Source: Planosporangium thailandense | GTDB taxonomy: Bacteria; Actinomycetota; Actinomycetes; Mycobacteriales; Micromonosporaceae | DNA length: 64,000 bases | Assembly (NCBI RefSeq): GCF_011947195.1 | Contig: NZ_JAATVY010000013.1 | Span: 62,001 to 126,000 of the forward strand | Direction: 5' to 3' | Shown: in pieces, positions 1 through 9,584 of the stretch | How positions within the stretch are numbered: position 1 is the first letter of the stretch | How the letters are laid out: the number at the start of each line of letters is the position of its first letter | Made by a program: the position numbers and the translations under genes | The notes under the pieces: generated by a model | The model's database searches: none | Told to the model about the DNA's origin: nothing | The model's input: only the letters and a program-made list of their open reading frames with translations

Positions 1-533
1 GTGAACGACGTCGCGCCGGTCGGGCCGGGTGCCGGGGCCGCCGGCTTCGCCGTCAGCGAGGCCATCGCCCAGTAGCTCTGGCCGAGCGGGTTGAACGGCA
101 CGACCCGGACGGTGTACTTCCCGGCCACCGGCGGCACGACGAGGATCTCCGGGTCGGCGGTCGTAGCCGCCTCGGCGACCTCGTTGCCGGCGCTGTCGTA
201 CAGGTACACGTCGAAGTCCGCGTTGCCGGCCGACCAACCGACCGCGATCTTCAGGTCGTTGCCGGCGTCGTAACCGGCCGGCACGTCGACGGTGAGGGCG
301 TAGTCGTCGCAGACCGTCGCCTGGTTGCACAGCAGGCTGCCGGCGGTCGCGGTCGCGTTCGGCACGAGGAACGGGCCGCCGTTCCACGTGACGGACGTGC
401 TGGTCGACGACACGGTGCCGCTCGCGGGGGTCGCGGCCTGCGCGGGGGTGGCGCCGGCGGCCACGGCGAGGAGCAGGGCGGCGGCAGCGATGATCGGCCG
501 CGGCGCCCGCGCGGCCTTCCGGGGTGGTCTCAT
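1..533 (-). CDS. Secreted protein with PPC-like beta domain, cut by window edge
   Basis: The reading frame runs off the left edge, so only the first 177 codons are visible. It opens with ATG at 533, preceded by a GGTAGGG-type ribosome site. Residues 1-33 form a signal peptide: basic start, long Ala/Leu core, then an Ala-x-Ala site near AQA. The mature part is a compact beta domain with one Cys pair (around CNQATVC) and the FDVYLYDSAGNEV pattern typical of bacterial pre-peptidase C-terminal (PPC) domains, followed by a Pro/Ala linker. The missing C-terminal part probably carries the main function, for example a peptidase or glycosidase, so the product cannot be named. The fold assignment is from pattern only. 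Confidence 0.75.
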   Translation of the reverse strand, partial: MRPPRKAARAPRPIIAAAALLLAVAAGATPAQAATPASGTVSSTSTSVTWNGGPFLVPNATATAGSLLCNQATVCDDYALTVDVPAGYDAGNDLKIAVGWSAGNADFDVYLYDSAGNEVAEAATTADPEILVVPPVAGKYTVRVVPFNPLGQSYWAMASLTAKPAAPAPGPTGATSF

Positions 534-711
534 GGCATCCCTACCTTTCACGGCCGACGGCCGCGTTTACCGGTGTGAATGTTTATCGCTGTAGCCGTCC
601 GGGTGTAACGCGCTCGCCGTTCGTGCCGCACCGGATCGCCCGAACGGGTGAGTCCCCGCTGGTCGGGTAAACCGCTCGTCACCCCCGCGCGCCGGCGCAT
701 AAGCTGCCGGC

Positions 712-1362
712 GTGGCGGAGCTGATCTCGGTGAACCTGGCGGTGCCCCGGCCGAACCCGGCCAAGGAGTCCGGGGTGACCGGCATCGACAAGCGGCCGGT
801 CGCGGGCCCGGTGCTGGTGCGCGCCCCCGGTCCGAAGGACGGCGGGCTGGGCAGCGGCCTGGTCGGCGACGGGATCTTCGACCGGGTCAACCACGGCGGC
901 GACGACCAGGCGGTCTACGCGTACGCCCGGGAGGACCTCGACGCCTGGGAGGCCGAGCTGGGGCGGACACTGCCCAACGGCGCCTTCGGCGAGAACCTCA
1001 CCACCTCGGGGCTGGACGTCACCGGCGCCCTGGTCGGGGAGCGCTGGCGCGTCGGCGAGCAGGTCGTCCTCGAGGTCGCCGACGTGCGGATCCCGTGCCG
1101 CACGTTCGCCGACTGGATGGCCGAACATGGGTGGGTCAAGCGCTTCACCGTCCGCGCGGTGCCCGGGGCCTACCTGCGGATCATCGTGCCCGGCGAGATC
1201 CGTGCCGGCGATCCGATCGAGGTGGTCAGCCGCCCGGAGCACGACGTGACGGTCGGTCTGACGTTCCGGGCCTTGACCCGCGAGCCGGAACTGCTGCCCC
1301 GGCTACTCGCGGCCGACGCCCTGCCGGACGACCTCAAGGAGGCGGTCGCGAAGCGGACGTGA
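712..1362 (+). CDS. MOSC domain protein (YiiM-like)
   Basis: 216 residues starting at GTG 712. It is a single-domain MOSC protein of the YiiM type. The family is the molybdenum-cofactor sulfurase C-terminal fold, used in N-hydroxylated-base detoxification or Moco-linked sulfur chemistry. The features seen are GENLTT near residue 100 and the conserved Cys in PCRTF near residue 128, the putative sulfur carrier. The length is normal for YiiM. The gene stands alone and converges on treZ; the long palindrome 1373-1426 lies between the two stop codons. No Moco gene is adjacent, so the physiological substrate is open. Confidence 0.9.
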   Translation: MAELISVNLAVPRPNPAKESGVTGIDKRPVAGPVLVRAPGPKDGGLGSGLVGDGIFDRVNHGGDDQAVYAYAREDLDAWEAELGRTLPNGAFGENLTTSGLDVTGALVGERWRVGEQVVLEVADVRIPCRTFADWMAEHGWVKRFTVRAVPGAYLRIIVPGEIRAGDPIEVVSRPEHDVTVGLTFRALTREPELLPRLLAADALPDDLKEAVAKRT

Positions 1363-1372
1363 CCGCACCTCC

Positions 1373-1426
1373 CATGATCCTGAAGGGTTTTCCGTGTCCC
1401 GACACGGAAAACCCTTCAGGATCATG
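1373..1426. repeat. Palindrome family A, copy A1
   Basis: Two perfect 26-bp arms (1373-1398 and 1401-1426) are separated by 2 nt. The tips read CATGATC/GATCATG and the core is TTTTCCGTGTC. It starts 10 nt after the MOSC stop, and the treZ stop codon (1422-1424) lies inside it. It has no T tract, so it could act as a bidirectional terminator or mRNA 3'-end stabiliser. Related copies are at 20286-20339 and 31332-31385. Confidence 0.9.
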
Positions 1427-3158
1427 ACACGGTAATGACCGCCGCGGACTCGGCCGGCAGCTCCACCGCGTTCGGGCGCACCGTCACGCCGGCCTCCGTG
1501 GCCAGCAGTACGGCGTCCGCCCGGCCGGGGATCGCGATGCGCTGGCGCTGGCCGGCGAGGTTGGCCACCACCAGGCAGCCGCCCCGCGCGACGGTCAGGA
1601 ACCGGTCGCCGGTGGTGACCTTCACCCGGTCCAGCCACGGGTCCGACAGGTCGGGCACCGCCTTGCGCAGCGCGATCAGCCGCCGGTACAGCTCCGCCAC
1701 GCCTGCGTGCTCAGGCTTGTCCAGCTCCGACCAGTCGAGCTTGGAGCGCTGGTACGTCTCGGGCGCCTGCGGGTCGGGCACCTCGTCGGCCGTCCAGCCG
1801 TGCGCGGCGAACTCCCGTCGCCGTCCACTTGCGACGGCCGCCGCGAGGTCGGGCTCGGGGTGGCTGGTGAAGAACTGCCAGGGCGTGCTGGCGGCCCACT
1901 CCTCACCCATGAACAGCATCGGCGTGAACGGGCCGGTCAGCAGCAGGGTCGCGCCCACCTTCAGCAGCCCGCTGGACATGATCGCCGGTAGCCGGTCGCC
2001 GAGCGCCCGGTTGCCGATCTGGTCGTGGTTCTGCAGGTACGCGACGAAGCGGTGGCCGGGTGTCCGGGACCGGTCCACCGGACGGCCGTGGCGGCGACCG
2101 CGGAAGCTCGACCAGGTGCTGGCGTGGAAGAACGCGCCCTCCAGTACGGTCGCGAGGCAGTCGGTCGAGCCGAAGTCGGCGTAGTAGCCCTGCCGCTCAC
2201 CGCTGAGGACGGCGTGCAGCGCGTGGTGGACGTCGTCGTCCCACTGCGCCTGCAGGCCGTACCCGCCGGCCTCGCGCGGCGTCACCATCCGAGGGTCGTT
2301 GAGGTCGGACTCGGCGATGAGCGACAGCGGTCGGCCGAGATGCGTCGCCAGCGACTCGACCTCGACCGCGAGCTGTTCGAGCAGGTGGACCGCGCCGTGG
2401 TCGACGAGCGCGTGCACCGCGTCCAGGCGCAGGCCGTCGACGTGGTAGTCGCGCAGCCAGGTCAGGGCGCTGTCGATGATGTACCGGCGGACCTCCTCGC
2501 TACCGGGGCCGTCGAGGTTGAGCGCCGCGCCCCAGGGGTTCGACGCCTCGCCCAGGTACGGGCCGAACGCGGGGGCGTACGCGCCGGAGGGCCCGAAGTG
2601 GTTGTAGACCGCGTCGATGATCACCCCGAGGCCGCGGGCGTGGCAGGCGTCCACGAAGCGCTTCAGGCCGTCGGGTCCGCCGTACGGCTCGTGCGGCGCG
2701 TACCAGCAGACCCCGTCGTAGCCCCAGTTGTACTCGCCGTTGAAGGCGTTCACCGGCAGCAGCTCGACGAGGTCGATGCCGAGGTCGACGAGGTGGTCGA
2801 GGCGTTCGACAGCTGAATCAAAGGTGCCCGCTGGCGTGAACGTGCCGACGTGCAGTTCGTAGATGACGCTGCCCGGCAGGAAACGGCCGGTCCAGCCGTC
2901 GTCGGTCCAGCCGAACGCGCCGTGGTCGTAGAGCCGGCTCGGCCCGTGCACGCCGTGCGGCTGCCAGGCCGACCGCGGGTCGGGCAGCGGCCGGTCCGAG
3001 TCGTCGAGCAGGTACGCGTAGTCGGTGCCGGGCCCGGCGGCCGGTACGTCGACCCGCCACCAGCCCGACTCCTCGGCGGCCTCCATGTCGTGGTCGGCGT
3101 CCAGCGCCCGCAGCCGTACCCGGGACGCCTTCGGCGCCCAGACCCGGAACTCGGTCAT
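1422..3158 (-). CDS. treZ: Malto-oligosyltrehalose trehalohydrolase
   Basis: 578 residues. It hydrolyses the alpha-1,4 bond next to the trehalosyl end made by TreY, releasing trehalose (EC 3.2.1.141). An N-terminal beta-sandwich (about 1-90) is followed by a GH13 barrel. The catalytic residues are visible: nucleophile Asp246 in DGLRLDAVHAL, acid Glu283 in IAESDLNDP, and Asp379 in QNHDQIGNR. YNWGYDG near residue 144 is typical of TreZ. Its ATG overlaps the treY stop by 4 nt (ATGA), so translation is coupled. It is the last gene of the glgX-treY-treZ operon, and its stop codon lies in palindrome A1. Confidence 0.97.
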   Translation of the reverse strand: MTEFRVWAPKASRVRLRALDADHDMEAAEESGWWRVDVPAAGPGTDYAYLLDDSDRPLPDPRSAWQPHGVHGPSRLYDHGAFGWTDDGWTGRFLPGSVIYELHVGTFTPAGTFDSAVERLDHLVDLGIDLVELLPVNAFNGEYNWGYDGVCWYAPHEPYGGPDGLKRFVDACHARGLGVIIDAVYNHFGPSGAYAPAFGPYLGEASNPWGAALNLDGPGSEEVRRYIIDSALTWLRDYHVDGLRLDAVHALVDHGAVHLLEQLAVEVESLATHLGRPLSLIAESDLNDPRMVTPREAGGYGLQAQWDDDVHHALHAVLSGERQGYYADFGSTDCLATVLEGAFFHASTWSSFRGRRHGRPVDRSRTPGHRFVAYLQNHDQIGNRALGDRLPAIMSSGLLKVGATLLLTGPFTPMLFMGEEWAASTPWQFFTSHPEPDLAAAVASGRRREFAAHGWTADEVPDPQAPETYQRSKLDWSELDKPEHAGVAELYRRLIALRKAVPDLSDPWLDRVKVTTGDRFLTVARGGCLVVANLAGQRQRIAIPGRADAVLLATEAGVTVRPNAVELPAESAAVITVS

Positions 3159-5440
3159 GACACTGTTCTCCTCGGGGCCAGCAGCGCGACGGGGTACGGG
3201 TCCAGCAGGTCGACCAGCGCCACCGCGCCGCCGGCGAACTGCCGGCCCGTGAGCACGTCGACCAGGTCGTCGGGCAGGGACAGCCGGGTGTCACCCCAGC
3301 CGCCGCGCCGGCGCAGGCCGACCGGCAGCCGGGTGGCGACGGTAAGGGCACCACCGCGACCGTCAGAAGCCCGATCGAACGCGACCAGATGCGACGCCGC
3401 CGGGCCCTCGGCGTCCAGCTGCCGGTAACCGGTGAACAGCTCCGGGTGCTGCCGGCGCAGGCGCAGCGCGCGGCTGGTCACCAGCAGCTTCGCGGCTCCG
3501 GTCGCGTCGACGTCCGGCTGCCAGCCGTCGTCGAGCCGCGCGAGCAGGTCGCGGCGCGCGGCGAAGTCGACCGGACGCCGGTTGTCCGGGTCGACCAGCG
3601 AGAAGTCCCAGAGCTCGGTGCCCTGGTACACGTCCGGTACGCCGGGCATCGTGAGCTGGACCAGCTTCTGCCCGAGCGAGTTGGACCAGCCGGCGGCGCG
3701 GATCGACGCGACGAAGTCCGACAGGTCGGCGTGCAGCGCCGGGTCGTCGTAGACCGCGTCGACGACCCCGTGCATCGCGCGCTCGAAGTCGGGGTCCGGG
3801 TCAGCCCACGACGTCGACGTCGACGCCTCGCGGGCGGCCTTCTCCGCGTACGCGTGCAGCCGTTCCCGCTCGATCGGCCAGGCGCCGACCGTCGCCTGCC
3901 ACAGCAGGTGGGCCAGCGCCACGTCGGGCAGCGGTGCGCGGGCCGTCCACCGCCGCACGGCGTCGGCCCACTCCTGCGGAACCTCGGAGAGTACGGCCAG
4001 CCGTGCGCGTACGTCCTCCGACCGCTTGGTGTCGTGGGTGGACAGTGCGGTCATCCCGGAGGGCCAGCGGGCCTGCCGGGCCGCGGCCGCCGCGTGGAAG
4101 TCCGCGACCGGGACGCCGAAGTGGCCCGGATCGTTGCCGACCTCGTTGGCTGCGGTGAACCGGCTGTACCGGTAGAACGCCGTGTCCTCGACGCCTTTGG
4201 CCATCACCGCGCCGGTGTACTGCTGGAACCGTACGGCCAGCTCGTCGTCGGGGTGCGACAGCCGGGGCCGCAGCGCCTCGACCGTCGCGGTCAGGTCGGG
4301 GCGGGACCGCTCGGCCGCCGCGAGGGCCTGCGTGAGGTGCTCGGCCCCGACCGGCAGGTACGAGCGGTACACCGGGAACTGCACGGCGATCTCGACCAGT
4401 GCCTCTTCCGCGTCGGGTTTCGCGGCGGGCAGATCCGGCACGAGCCGGCTCAAGCGGGTCAGCTCCGCCGCGAGCAGCTGTGTCGCGGCTTCCCGCTTGC
4501 CCTGGTGCGCAAGGGTCGCCCAATCGGAAGGGTCGAGCCGGGTGAACGCGGCCTCGGCCGCCGGGTCGATGAACAGTCCCGAGACCTCGCGCAGGGCGTC
4601 GTACCCGGTCGTGCCGGCGACCGGCCAGTCCGGCAGCTCCTCGCCGACTTCCAGGATCTTCTCCACGACCAGCCACGCGTCCGGCGCCGCCTCGGCCAGC
4701 CGCCGCAGGTAGCCGGCCGGGTCGCGCAGCCCGTCCGGGTGGTCGATCCGGATGCCGTCGAGCTCGCCGGCGGCGTACCAGCGCAGCACCTCCCGGTGGG
4801 TCGCGTCGAACACGGCCGGGTCTTCCACGCGGAGGCCGGCGAGTTCGGCGATGGCGAAGAAGCGCCGGTAGTTGAGCTCGGCGTTGCCCCGCCGCCACGA
4901 CACCAGTTCGTAGTGCTGGCGGTCGTGCACCTCGGTCGGGCTGCCGCCCGCCGTACCCGGCCGAAGCGGGAACCGCTTGTCGTAGTAGTGCAGCTCGTCA
5001 CCGACGACCTTCAGGTCGGACAGCGCGTCGGGGGAGTCGGACAGCACCGGCAGCAGGATGCGCGGCCGGCTCCAGTCGATGTCGAACCAGTCGGCGTACC
5101 GCGACGCGCGACCGTGGCGCAGCACGTCCCACCACGCCGGGTTCGCGGCCGGCACCGCCACCCCGACGTGGTTGGGCACGATGTCGACGACGAGGCCCAG
5201 GCCCGCCGCGCGCAGCGCCGCCACCAGCCGCCGCCGGCCGTCCTCGCCGCCGAGCTGCGGGTTCACACGGGCGTGGTCGACGACGTCGTACCCGTGCTCG
5301 GAGCCCGGAGCGGCGGTGAGCAGGGGAGCGGTGTAGAGGTGCGTGACGCCGAGCGCGTCCAGGTAGCCGGCCAGTTCAGCGGTGGCTGCCAGGTCGAAGC
5401 CCGGGCGTACCTGCACCCGATACGTGGAGACCGGCCGCAT
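3155..5440 (-). CDS. treY: Malto-oligosyltrehalose synthase
   Basis: 761 residues, a usual TreY length. It is an intramolecular transglucosylase that turns the reducing-end alpha-1,4 bond of maltodextrins into the alpha,alpha-1,1 bond of trehalose (EC 5.4.99.15). The GH13 signatures seen are the N-terminal STYRVQ, DIVPNHVG near 86-93, nucleophile Asp233 in GIRIDHPDGL and acid Glu260 in LVVEKIL. It starts 1 nt after the glgX stop and overlaps treZ by 4 nt, so all three enzymes are probably made together. Together with TreZ and the debranching enzyme GlgX it forms the glycogen-to-trehalose route. Confidence 0.97.
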   Translation of the reverse strand: MRPVSTYRVQVRPGFDLAATAELAGYLDALGVTHLYTAPLLTAAPGSEHGYDVVDHARVNPQLGGEDGRRRLVAALRAAGLGLVVDIVPNHVGVAVPAANPAWWDVLRHGRASRYADWFDIDWSRPRILLPVLSDSPDALSDLKVVGDELHYYDKRFPLRPGTAGGSPTEVHDRQHYELVSWRRGNAELNYRRFFAIAELAGLRVEDPAVFDATHREVLRWYAAGELDGIRIDHPDGLRDPAGYLRRLAEAAPDAWLVVEKILEVGEELPDWPVAGTTGYDALREVSGLFIDPAAEAAFTRLDPSDWATLAHQGKREAATQLLAAELTRLSRLVPDLPAAKPDAEEALVEIAVQFPVYRSYLPVGAEHLTQALAAAERSRPDLTATVEALRPRLSHPDDELAVRFQQYTGAVMAKGVEDTAFYRYSRFTAANEVGNDPGHFGVPVADFHAAAAARQARWPSGMTALSTHDTKRSEDVRARLAVLSEVPQEWADAVRRWTARAPLPDVALAHLLWQATVGAWPIERERLHAYAEKAAREASTSTSWADPDPDFERAMHGVVDAVYDDPALHADLSDFVASIRAAGWSNSLGQKLVQLTMPGVPDVYQGTELWDFSLVDPDNRRPVDFAARRDLLARLDDGWQPDVDATGAAKLLVTSRALRLRRQHPELFTGYRQLDAEGPAASHLVAFDRASDGRGGALTVATRLPVGLRRRGGWGDTRLSLPDDLVDVLTGRQFAGGAVALVDLLDPYPVALLAPRRTVS

Positions 5441-5441
5441 G

Positions 5442-7559
<2,118 letters not shown>

Positions 7560-7797
7560 CTGTCGCTGCTCCTGCCCCTGACGTCCGGCCGCCGGACGGC
7601 TGTCCGAGTGTCCTCCGTTTGCCCGATAGCGGTTGGTCGTAATCATGGCGGTGGGTGACCGTAAGTACGGAGTGAAGTCGGCCATCAGGACTATATCTCG
7701 CCCCGTTGGAAAAGGGCGTAATGTCACAATTCGGGCCACTTCAGCGGTCCTCGACTACGAGGTGGGCCCGACGGCTGTTCCGGGGCGAACCGGCACC

Positions 7798-9048
7798 TCA
7801 GCCGGCAGAGAGTTCGGTGATCCGGCCGGCGAGGAACGCCCGTTCGGTGGCGTTGTCGGCGAGTTCCAGCGCCGCGCGGTAGGCGGCGATCGCCTCCTTG
7901 TTGCGGCCGAGGCGCCGCAGCAGGTCCGCCTTCGTGGCCGTCAGGTACCGATAACCGGCCAGCCGGCCGTCGCGTTCGAGTGCTTCGACCTCGACGAGTG
8001 CCGCGGCCGGGCCGTCCACCATCGCGACGGCCGCGGTGCGGTTGAGCGCGACCACCGGCGACGGCCACACCCGCAGCAGTTCGTCGTACAGACCCACTAC
8101 CTGCCGCCAGTCGGTCTCGGCGTAGCTGGGCGCTTCGGCGTGCAGCGCCGCGATGGCCGCCTGCAGCGCGAACCGGCCCGGGCGCCCGCCACGCAGCGCG
8201 TCGAACACGAGCCCGACGCCCTCGTCGATGGCGGCCCGGTCCCACCGCGAACGGTCCTGCTCCGCCAGCAGCAGCAGGCGGCCGTCGGGCGCGATCCGGG
8301 TCGCCCGGCGGGCGTCGGCGAGCAGCAGCAGGGCGAGCAGGCCGCGTACCTCCCGCTCGTCGGGCATGAGGCTGTGCAGCATGCGCGCCAGGTCCAGCGC
8401 CCGCTCCACCAGGTCGACGCGGACGAGATCCCGGCCGGTGGGAGCGGTGTGACCGGTCGTGTAGAGGAGGTGGACCACGGTCAGCACCGCGTCCAGGCGG
8501 TCGGGTAGCTCGTGCGCTTCCGGCACGCGATAGGCGATGCGCGCCGCCGAGATCTTCTTCTTGGCCCGGGTGACGCGCGCGGCCATTGTCGGCTCGGATA
8601 CCAGGAACGCCTGGGCGATGTCACCGGTGCTCACCCCGCACACCAGGCGCAGCGTCAGCGCCACCTGCGCCTCCCTGGCCAGGGCGGGGTGGCAGCAGGT
8701 GAAGACCAGCCGAAGTCGGTCGTCGGGGACCACGTCGGCTTCCACGTCTTCGGCGTCCGGCGCGGCGTCCGGCTCGACCAGTAGCGGCAGCTTGGAGCGG
8801 AGCGTACGGTCGCGGCGGTGCGCGTCCAGGGCGAGCCGGCGCGCGGTCGTGGTGAGCCACGCGCCGGGGTTTCCGGGTACGCCGTCGCGAGCCCAGGTGT
8901 CCAGCGCCCTTAGGTACGCGTCCTGGACGCACTCTTCGGCGAGTTCGATGTCGCCGGCGACGCGCGCCGTCGCGGCGAGCACGAATGCCCACTCGCGACG
9001 GTGCGCGTCGGCAACCGCCCGCTTGATCTCCGCGGCGGCTGCGTTCAC
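7798..9048 (-). CDS. ECF42-type RNA polymerase sigma factor with TPR-like C-terminal domain
   Basis: 416 residues starting at GTG 9048. Sigma region 2 (about 10-80, EECVQDAYLRALDTW) and region 4 (about 105-165) are followed by a long helical C-terminal domain (about 185-416). This is the arrangement of the ECF42 (SigJ-like/DUF6596) group, where the C-terminal TPR-like domain replaces an anti-sigma factor. The DGPF-domain gene lies 10 bp upstream on the same strand, the standard partner of ECF42 factors. A promoter matching the group consensus stands before that pair (9485-9511), suggesting autoregulation. The signal sensed is unknown. Confidence 0.93.
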   Translation of the reverse strand: MNAAAAEIKRAVADAHRREWAFVLAATARVAGDIELAEECVQDAYLRALDTWARDGVPGNPGAWLTTTARRLALDAHRRDRTLRSKLPLLVEPDAAPDAEDVEADVVPDDRLRLVFTCCHPALAREAQVALTLRLVCGVSTGDIAQAFLVSEPTMAARVTRAKKKISAARIAYRVPEAHELPDRLDAVLTVVHLLYTTGHTAPTGRDLVRVDLVERALDLARMLHSLMPDEREVRGLLALLLLADARRATRIAPDGRLLLLAEQDRSRWDRAAIDEGVGLVFDALRGGRPGRFALQAAIAALHAEAPSYAETDWRQVVGLYDELLRVWPSPVVALNRTAAVAMVDGPAAALVEVEALERDGRLAGYRYLTATKADLLRRLGRNKEAIAAYRAALELADNATERAFLAGRITELSAG

Positions 9049-9058
9049 CTGGCGCCTG

Positions 9059-9403
9059 TCACTCGTCGAAGGTCATGACTGGCCGCACCTCGACCCCGCC
9101 GTACGGCGCCGGGCACAGTTTGGCGATGGCCAGGGCCTGGTCGAGATCCTTCGCCTCGATCAGGTAGTAGCCGCCCAGGGCCTCCTTTGTCTCGACGAAC
9201 GGGCCGTCGGTCACGATGTCGTCCCGGATCGTCGTCGCCGTCGTGGTCGGCTGCAGGGCGTTGCCACCGAGCAGGCTGCCGCCCAGCTCACCCACCTGCT
9301 GGGCGAACCGGTTGTGCGCCTCCATCGCCTGCTGCCAGGCTTCCGGCGGGGCGTCCTGCCAGCCGGTCTCGCTCTCGTAGATCAGGATCAGGTACTGAGC
9401 CAT
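9059..9403 (-). CDS. DGPF/YCII-related protein, partner of the ECF42 sigma factor
   Basis: 114 residues, starting at ATG 9403 (MAQYLILIYE) with AAAGG 9 nt upstream; the frame is open further up without support. It is a small YCII-fold protein with the DGPF motif (TDGPFVETKEALGGYYLIEA, residues about 62-81) and the C-terminal GGVEVRPV strand. Members form compact ferredoxin-like dimers and are encoded beside ECF42 sigma factors as likely members of their regulon. Their biochemical role is not settled. It is first in a two-gene operon with the sigma factor. Confidence 0.9.
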   Translation of the reverse strand: MAQYLILIYESETGWQDAPPEAWQQAMEAHNRFAQQVGELGGSLLGGNALQPTTTATTIRDDIVTDGPFVETKEALGGYYLIEAKDLDQALAIAKLCPAPYGGVEVRPVMTFDE

Positions 9404-9484
9404 CGTGCTTGCCTTTCTATCGGTTTCGTTCGCCTGGCATCGGACCGACCTCGACCTCGGCCCCGCGCCAGCCTTCACCACCAC

Positions 9485-9511
9485 GACGAACGGCCCCGCA
9501 GCGAATCGACA
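9485..9511 (-). promoter_or_regulatory. Putative ECF42-dependent promoter
   Basis: On the minus strand TGTCGA (9511-9506) is followed after 17 bp by CGTC (9488-9485). This agrees with the -35 TGTCGA / -10 CG(A/T)C pattern known for ECF42 targets. It lies about 80 bp before the DGPF start codon and would make the sigma factor autoregulatory. Confidence 0.6.
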
Positions 9512-9534
9512 ATGTCGTCGGAAAATTTTCACCG

Positions 9535-9582
9535 GATCTTGGACACTTGGGCTGGTCATAGCCGGCCCAAGTGTCCAAGATC
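9535..9582. repeat. Palindrome family B, copy B1
   Basis: 21-bp arms (9535-9555 and 9562-9582), 20 of 21 paired plus one T-G wobble, with a 6-nt loop. The tips read GATCTTGGACACTTG. It begins 2 nt past the lon stop codon and lies upstream of the ECF42 promoter. Related copies are at 28918-28965, 41287-41336 and, degenerate, 61231-61281. Confidence 0.88.
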
Positions 9583-9584
9583 GT

